This document shows, in pieces, positions 57,026-64,000 of a stretch of DNA of 64,000 nucleotides; position 1 is the first letter of the stretch; each line of letters opens with the position of its first letter. This DNA is from Tulasnella sp. 424 (taxonomy: Eukaryota; Basidiomycota; Agaricomycetes; Cantharellales; Tulasnellaceae), in contig WSUB01000090.1 in the NCBI GenBank assembly GCA_019633425.1, positions 15,488 to 79,487 on the forward strand, read 5' to 3'. Under the pieces are notes generated by a model that saw nothing but the letters and a program-made list of their open reading frames with translations, did not search any database and was not told the origin of the DNA. The translations under genes were made by a program, and so were the position numbers.

Positions 57026-60000
57026 ATGTCGTCAAAAAAGAAAGCACAAGATCTCTCGCGTGTGAAAAGCACATATGAATCTATAATGGGTACGTCGGAA
57101 CTAAAATGCTTCCTTCTTCGCGATATCTAACGCCCGGCTCTCAAGCAACACTAAGCAGGCTCAAGACCAGAATTAACTCGGGAGATCCAAGCATTCTGGA
57201 GGAACTCCCCAGCCTTTTTGAACTTATCGAGACCCTCCTAAGCTTTACGCCTATTCCAGCAGAGTTGACAGATGGACTCGATGCCGAGGGCGCGTAATAG
57301 GGTCTTGAACCCGTGGAGCTGTCGCACTGACAAACTGTGATTTTCCAGGTGTGGTCCTCTGGAACATTTCGACAACTCTGAGACCATCCTCAGACTCATC
57401 TCCTGAGAAGTATCGAGTCTTTGCCTTTCGTAAGTGTCTAGGGATTGGTCGCGAAGTCGCAGGGCGTAATCCTGTTTGAGACAGTCCGCTTAACTGGCTA
57501 CCTCCTGATTGAGGCCGGGATAGAGCCCAAGCCAGAGATCGATGGTATGACATTTATTTATCCCGTGCCGATGCCTTTGTCTCATCTTCTGCGAAAGCGC
57601 TTATCCGTATTCTTCTGTTGGCCACGAAGACCGCGTCATCTCTTGCTGGTGCGCCCGAATGCCGAACTTCGTTGACGGAGATCCCTGAGAGCTCATTGTT
57701 TAGGATGCGAAGAGTTGAACCACGCTGAAAGACTTTTAATGCGGGCAGCAAAGGTGAATAGCTCGCAGGATTAGACGCAGCTCTTGACTATTTTTGTGTC
57801 TCAATACAGTTTGAAGAAATGCTAAGCAAATCTCAAGATCCAAGCTCGGAGAAGCCAAAGGCAGCCTCTATCGTCTCTTATTTTTCGGGTACGCGTCCTC
57901 TCTAGTACCCAGCACGTCTATCCTTTTACTGAAAACAGCCTTGTAGCTCGCATGGAGATGGTAATCCGTGGTCTCTGTTCATTCGCAGACTTGGTTATCT
58001 CACCCATCCCACTATAGGAAATGCGACGAGAGAATGAGTCCGTGGCTTATCATATGCTAAGCAAAGCGTCAGGTAAGTAGATAGAGTGACACTCTGGCCC
58101 AGCATCAGTAACCTCTTTTCCTGTCCCACAGACAACGCGCTGCTTTGCAAGCTTTCTCCGGAAGATGTCAGCTCCTTTTTACTGCTTGACGTTACAATTA
58201 CTGAAATATATTCTATTTAGATCGAACTCCTGGCCAGCAAAACATTGGACATTGGAAAATCGATACTCAGAGCAATTCCTTCCGAGCCAGCGAAAGGCAA
58301 CCCACAACAGCCTCCTCCGTTTGGACCTGAAGTCGCGTTAGAATGGCTTCAAAAAGCTCTTCTTCTGGTCGAAGCAGCCGATAAGGAAGGCGCCCAGGAT
58401 GCTTCGCTCAGAGTATGGTCCAATCATTTTCGCCTTTACGAAATCTGCTTACGAATTTCTCTCTCAGAGAACCGCGCTTCGTGGTCTTGGTCAGCTTCCC
58501 CATCTTCCGTCACCCACTTATCGTATAAGAGGTTGACCCGACCTATTCCCATATTCTTCTCAAAGCAAGAGCCCATTTTATAAACTCCCAAAGTAACCAG
58601 TCGAGCCTAGACAGTGCTGAAGAAGCAATCGCGGAACTTATGGCAGACTCTGAAATGGTAAGCTTGCCATCTTGCTCAACGAACGCTGTCTCAACGCCCC
58701 TTTTCTTTGCACCTTTGTCACATATGCGTAGAAACCGGAGGAGATCCAGCAGCTCCGGTGGATGGATCTTTCGATCTTGAAACGTCGCAAATCTTCGAAC
58801 GAACGATTGGAGGCAGGTATGTCAAGGCCGTTCTGGTTTCGTAAACAGGTCATCATCTTGACTCTCGTAAAGCTTTCAGGGCAATCATCGACAACGTTTC
58901 CTTCAACGAAATCAATGTAACAGAGTACGTGTGTGGCAGAATTGAGTTAGGCCTACCATTCTCACCCGGTGACTGCTCTCAGTATCCTCCAAGAGATCGG
59001 TGTCTTAGCGGATAAGTAAGCCTTGTTCCAACTCTCAACGGGTTGCGCCTCGACTACTAATGACTTTTCGCTAGTCGACCCCTCGTTTCCACGTTATTTC
59101 AAATCTTTCTGGAACGAGCGACGGATTCCGAAAATAATTCAGGGCAACCCTTCGTAGCGCGGATTCTCACTGCACATATGTTTATTTTGATGTCAGCTCC
59201 AGATGAACCTGGGGCTCTTGACAGCATGCGGACGTCACTGAAAGGTATGCAGTCAAAGTACCCAGCTATCTCTTCCTGACGTTTTTCGAAAGCCATGTCG
59301 CAGAATCCAGCCTTCATTTTGGATAAAATCTCAGCAGCGGCTTGCCAAAGTCTTCTGTTTCAGCAAGGCGCACGGTGCTTTCAAACAAAGCACTATCTAC
59401 AAGCTGCCGAGTGGTTCAAGATCAGTGCAGATTCGGCATTCGAAGCCACTTCCGAAGCAAATCTATCGAAATGTCTTCGCAAAACCGCCTTATGCTACAT
59501 TCAGGCGGGGCAATATGCCACGGCAACCGATACCATTGCCAAATGCCCAGGGAATGAGGCAGCGACTCGATACGTCGCGTTCTTGTGCGCTGCGCATCAG
59601 GGACTCGAAGTTGATGGTATGCATACCAGCGCCCACAACCATGCTGCCCCCCTTACACTTGGAATCCCCTTTGAAAGCTATTCGGGCCGTCGGGGAGATG
59701 GCTGCCGCACCTGATTTCGATCGCAAGATGCTACTCCTCGCCACTAAGCTTGCCCATGAACACAAAATGCGTTCACTTCTACTTTCAATCCTGGAAAAGC
59801 TTCTCTCAACCTTGCAGTCAAACGCCGCCCTTGAAACCGAGGTCGAGGCTATGGTACTGATAAGGTCCGTTTTGAACGGCAAGCTCGGTCGGATAAGAGT
59901 CCTCCCTAATCACTGTTCTTTACCTGCAGGTGTATGGTCCGAGTAATTGTTGAGCTGATAAATGAGCCGAATGCCGAAATGCGCGTAACTCGAGATTCGC

Positions 60001-61590
60001 ATGACGTCGACGTTCGATACTGAACTCCACCTTTAGACCTCCGCTTCTCGACACCCTTGTTGGTCATGTTCGAACTTGTGTGCAGTGGTTTACTTCGCGT
60101 GGCGCTATAACACTCTAACGATCGAAAATAGCAATTGGCCTAATTGAAGCGGCCGTGTCACGCAAATCTGCTTCCCTAATTATCAAGGATATATCTTGGC
60201 TTTGGAGAATTGTGTATAATACGGCGATCGAAGGCTGCAAAGGTTGGGACGCCTTTAAAGTCGCTGAGTTGTTTTCGCTTGCACGTCGAGTGAGTACCAC
60301 TTGTTGAGTATGTTATGGACCTGATTGAGGTGTAATTAGTTGATCTTGCTTTACAGAAGCATTGCAGTGGCAGAGCCGGAAGAAGACCTTGGGCACTACG
60401 CACGACTGGCGCTGTTCTCGTCAATTTGTTGTCGAGGTGTGTATCGCGATTGGCGTCAGAGTCTGCTCTTAATCTGCTTTCAGTCTTTGGGCTTCGTCGG
60501 GTCGACGGGAATACAGAATCCGTCAGTATATCTTCCAAAACGCGTGTTCATGTTTTTAACGTCAAGGTTCTCGCTAGGGTGAGCTGCGAAACCCTCTGAA
60601 GAACGATATCAAATGCTTTCGAGACGAGACGTTATCGGGATTGCCACGGTCTCAAGACAACCGTACAAAGCTGGAGGGTTTGGTCAGCTTGTCGTTCGTG
60701 CTCGAGGTCGAACAAGTCTGCTTTCTCAAGGAATGGAGTGATCTGCAACGCATCCTCGAGGCAAGTTTAGGATACGTGTCACTAAACCCAAAATGGTGAT
60801 CGTTCTTCGTTTTCCTTTTTGCAGGAGATGACCAAATGTCCGGTCCCAGTGTCATCGGATACATTCGAGGCGACCGTTGACTTGATTGTAAGCCACGAAA
60901 GACACTGTGCAGGCACCGACTGACAGCTTTCCAGTGGGTTCAACCTTCCTGCCCAACGCACGCTCTCTACGCTGCCCTCGAGGTACGGGTTTGCTTTGGA
61001 ACCTCTGCCGGCGCTAATGTCTCCCAAAGGCAATACTTACGTCGAGCACCAATCGCGGGCACCTTGGGCCGGATAAGTTCGCTCGCTGGCTGCGGGCCAT
61101 TATCAAGATCCTGCTAGCCAGGGTTCGAGAGGCCGATCGTCTACGTGCTTTAGAGTGGATACGGCGAGGGATAGATGTAATGAAATGTGGGACAGAGGAG
61201 GTAATGTTTTTAGACTTGATATTTCTCGGAGAAGCACTTATCGCAACTCGTTTCGCAGAGTCCCTACCCTAGTGACGAGCAGCAATACATGTTGGCTACT
61301 TGTTTCAACGTTGGTCTTGAGTGCCTCAAGTGCGACTTCGTTCCGTTACTATTTTCTTCGCCACTGACCTCTCTATCCAGAACGGCAAGATCTCTGGACG
61401 AGACTCGGACTTGGTTTGAAGCCGCAATCCAGATCGCTTGGACAATTCCTGGAGGCGATGAACAGGCTAGAAGAGTGCGCTAAGCCGTTCAATGCTTCCT
61501 CACCGCTCGCACTAATTGTTCGTATTCCAGGTTGAAGGGCAATACAGAGAATTGCTCGCCCGCTACCGTAACCCTTCATCCCAAAACTGA
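57026..61590 (+). CDS. SPO22: Meiosis protein SPO22/ZIP4-like
   Basis: A gene of about 25 or more short exons, roughly 850-900 aa. Zip4/Spo22 is a TPR-rich scaffold for crossover formation on meiotic chromosomes. First exons: 57026-57089, 57146-57289, 57349-57429, 57485-57544. Family-like stretches: LRLTGYLLIEAG, EWLQKALLLVEAAD, ARILTAHMFILMS, CRKTALCYI-type block (SKCLRKTALCYIQAG), LIIKDISWLWRIVYN, FARWLRAIIKIL and a final YRELLARY. The end is fixed by a spliced stop at 61588-61590. Three introns require GC rather than GT donors (57290, 59981, 60761). The segment between about 60300 and 60650 is ambiguous, since several frames are open. Divergent from SEC39, convergent with UTP18. Confidence 0.8.
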
Positions 61591-62107
61591 AATTTCTTCT
61601 CGACACCATCGACTTCTTGGCTGTATTTTTAACTCGCTTTCTTCACAAAGATGTATTTGTTTCGGTGTATCACCCTGCTGTCGGGTTTTCGCAGCGAAAG
61701 CTACCGTTAGCACCCTCGCCGCTCGACGCAACTAAAAGTAACATTCGGCTGACCATTTAATAATAGCTATGCGAGCGGAATATTGAACATTTGCCCTCAG
61801 GCCACGGCATCCGAGAATTATGAATATGGCCCCGAGTAAGGAGGTCCTTGCCGTCTTTTGGTAGCTGTCAACCTCTGTAGATTGTGCCATGCAAGCGGTT
61901 TATTTTCTTGCTCCATTGAAAGAGATAAAATATGCATTGTCTGGAATGATTGAGAGTTCAATCGATTAAACCTCAAGATTGTGGAGGGTTCATGGAACAT
62001 CGCGCACGGGGGGCTCAAACGCTACGTGGGCGTCACTTCGCCTCCTTTGATATCACAAAGACCTGTTTTGCCATATAACTGATTTAATTTTTCATACATC
62101 AAGCAGA
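61591..62107. other. Convergent 3' spacer between ZIP4 and UTP18
   Basis: Holds the 3' UTRs of the two convergent genes. No other gene seen. Confidence 0.5.
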
Positions 62108-64000
62108 TCAGTAGATGCTATTAACGCGTGCCGAATGCTTGAGATTGTAAAGGAGAACTCGTCCGCGGTTATTTCCAACGGCAAAATACTCGCTTCCTGC
62201 TGAAAAGTCCACTGACATCACAACACCCAAAGGAGTGGAAGTTGTCGGCCAATTTGCAAAGACTGTAAGTGAAGGCAAATGAACCTACAAAGGGGCGAGT
62301 TCAGTCGAAATAGGCATCAGGGGATATAATAAAGCGGACGCACCATTCGAAGCTGTCCAGGTTTATACTTGCTGGCCATAGCCATAATCTGGCATGATGG
62401 GTCAAATCGAATTGAGCTAATCGGGTTGACAAGATTTTGGATGGTTTTCAATGGTGTTTCGGATGCCAGATGTGATTCCGACGAGCCTGCCGTATCACTA
62501 TACACGTTGACGATGCCAGTTTTTGATCTGAGATTGTCCCGGTTTGAATCAGCACGGAGCAAAATCCTACAGGAACTCCGATGGGCTTACCCAAAAGCAA
62601 AATATTTGCCCAACCCTCCTCTTGCAACCTTGGATGCGCCGTACATGCTATCATCCGTCCACGTCCGTACGCATCTTCGACTACCTACGTCCCAAAGATA
62701 CACCTGGCCTTCATTGCTCACAGTCATCAGCTCCAGCCTCCTCGATCCACCAACGTCTCCGAGAGCATTCCCTGATCCACCGTAGGAACCACACCACTCG
62801 AGGTCCTTCAGAGGACGATTCATCTTCAAACTTGTGATGACTTGCGCACTTGCTCCGCTTCCACCAGCCCCGCATTGTAGTAAATGGACGTAACCCCCTC
62901 GTCCTCCGACAGCGAGTAGTTTCCCATCATCGCTGAACTTGGCGATCTCCATGCTTCGATCCCCTTGTGCTTTGCCGTCTTCTGTGACGGACGAGGATGA
63001 CCATAAGCCGCGAGGCGACTCCGTCGTGGCGCCGGACTGGAGATCGTAAGTAATGAAGTAAGGTCGGGCTCCCGTCAGAAGAACGGATTGACCAGACGGG
63101 TGGAATTGGGCGTTTGTTATTGGGAGATTTGGGGTGTGGATGGTTTGTAAAATTGGATTTGTCAGCCCGTCAATCTAAATAACCGCATCATATATCAGCA
63201 TGCGACGCATAACACCGCTAAATCCTCGCGTACATTGAACAATCGCAGTCTTTGATCACTACCGGCAGTCAGGAGAACGGGAACTGTAGGCGAAGGGTGG
63301 AACCGAACCGAACTGACTTCGCTCTCTGACCTTCCGGTCTGATTGGCATCACGAAGGCCGAGAATATCGAGCTTCGTTGGCGGAAGTAGAGTTGGACGGC
63401 GGTCGCTATTAACAATCGAACCGGTTGAATGCAGTAAGTCTTCTATATCCTTTTCCTCGTCGGATGAGGATTGTGAAGAGGAAGATGATCTCCGCCTCTT
63501 CTGTTTGGAGTTGGGGTTCCGTAACTTGTCTCTAGCTGCAACAGCCCAAGCAGGAGCTGGATTTATTTTTTCGAATCTATCGAACAAAAGCAGATACTTT
63601 AGTTTGCGTAATTTTTTGAGCGATTGCTTGAAGCATGGCTTACTGTTGCCGGAGCTTCGCTTCATATTGAAGTCCGCCGATCTGGTCATCCTCTGGGGCA
63701 TCTCGAAGCTTCCGCAGGCGCTTGTCTTCCTTTAATGAGATAACAGCTGCAGCGTCTGAAGGATCTGACCAAGCTGAAGGTTTGGATGTTGAGATTTTCG
63801 ATGATGACCAAACGAGAGGATTGGCGGAGGGTGTAGCTTTTGAGGACGACGGCTGGATGCCGGCGTCGGCTTCAGTCTCGCTGTCGGAATCGGAATCGGA
63901 GTCGGAAGTGGACTGGCTTCGCTCTCCATCTTTCCCTGGTTTGTCCTGTGCCACCACAGCGTCGTCATCATCGGCGAAGTCCGCAACGAATAACTATGGG
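62108..64000 (-). CDS. UTP18: U3 snoRNA-associated protein UTP18 (WD40), 5' end beyond the window
   Basis: Partial. Minus-strand exons: 63644-63993, 63234-63576, 62591-63174, 62344-62527, 62108-62284. An acceptor at 63994 shows that at least one more exon lies beyond 64000. UTP18 is a beta-propeller subunit of the small-subunit processome that processes pre-18S rRNA in the nucleolus. Visible: an acidic Ser/Asp-rich N-terminal part, NPAPAWAVAA, then WD40 blades (VRFHPS...LLTAGSDQRLRLFN, IDGLTNP, AQFHPSG, AKFSDDGKLLAVGGRGGYV, GQVYLWDVGSRRC, GIVNVY, PISSIRFDPSCQ) and the typical end HLPSLTVFANWPTTSTPLG...YNLKH. All joins keep frame. Confidence 0.88.

Noticed and set aside
1..64000. CRISPR arrays, bacterial operons or prophage
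   Set aside because: All genes have spliceosomal introns and fungal motifs. No direct-repeat/spacer pattern was seen.

Overview
The window looks like nuclear DNA of a basidiomycete, probably an Agaricomycete that feeds on plant material. The evidence is dense short introns (about 50-70 bp, GT...AG), a basidiomycete-type ERT1 regulator, and many secreted proteins with fungal cellulose-binding CBM1 modules. A Rhizoctonia-like (Cantharellales) source is possible, but the sequence does not prove it. I assigned most gene models by finding splice sites that keep the frame and restore conserved motifs. I ran no database search.

Left third (1-23115): a nested set of tandem duplications. First come three copies of a minus-strand gene for a secreted CBM1 protein with an unrecognised C-terminal domain; the third copy is frameshifted. 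A single heme oxygenase gene follows. Next are two tandem 20-exon genes for CBM1-pectin lyases. A DHH-family phosphoesterase gene (RecJ-like) follows, and it is flanked by its own debris: a piece of its 5' end lies after the first pectin lyase and a piece of its 3' end lies at 20284. Two tandem copies of a TMEM184/Ost-alpha membrane protein gene complete the block. One contains a 100-N gap whose two flanks are identical, so it is probably an unmerged contig overlap.

Middle (23115-53420): three intact copies of a YheT-like alpha/beta hydrolase gene, one inverted relative to the other two. With them are a third, longer TMEM184 gene, an intact ERT1 gene (Zn2Cys6 plus PAS-like region; gluconeogenesis/ethanol regulator), an F-box gene with two decayed relatives, a decayed leukotriene-A4-hydrolase C-terminus, a third CBM1-pectin lyase, and an inverted non-coding repeat. 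I saw no transposase, reverse transcriptase or LTR, so this looks like a gene-duplication hot zone rather than a transposon island. The stretches 30300-33200, 35600-37150 and 43100-46000 hold little that can be read.

Right end (53640-64000): compact conserved housekeeping order. SEC39 (Golgi-ER tether) is divergent from a ZIP4/SPO22 meiotic gene across about 100 bp, and that gene is convergent with UTP18 (small-subunit processome), which runs off the window edge. The ZIP4 model needs three GC-AG introns.

There are no operons. The shared biological theme of the accessory part is plant cell-wall attack: the secreted CBM1 proteins and pectin lyases would act outside the cell. ERT1 may link carbon status to expression, but nothing in the sequence connects ERT1 to these genes directly.
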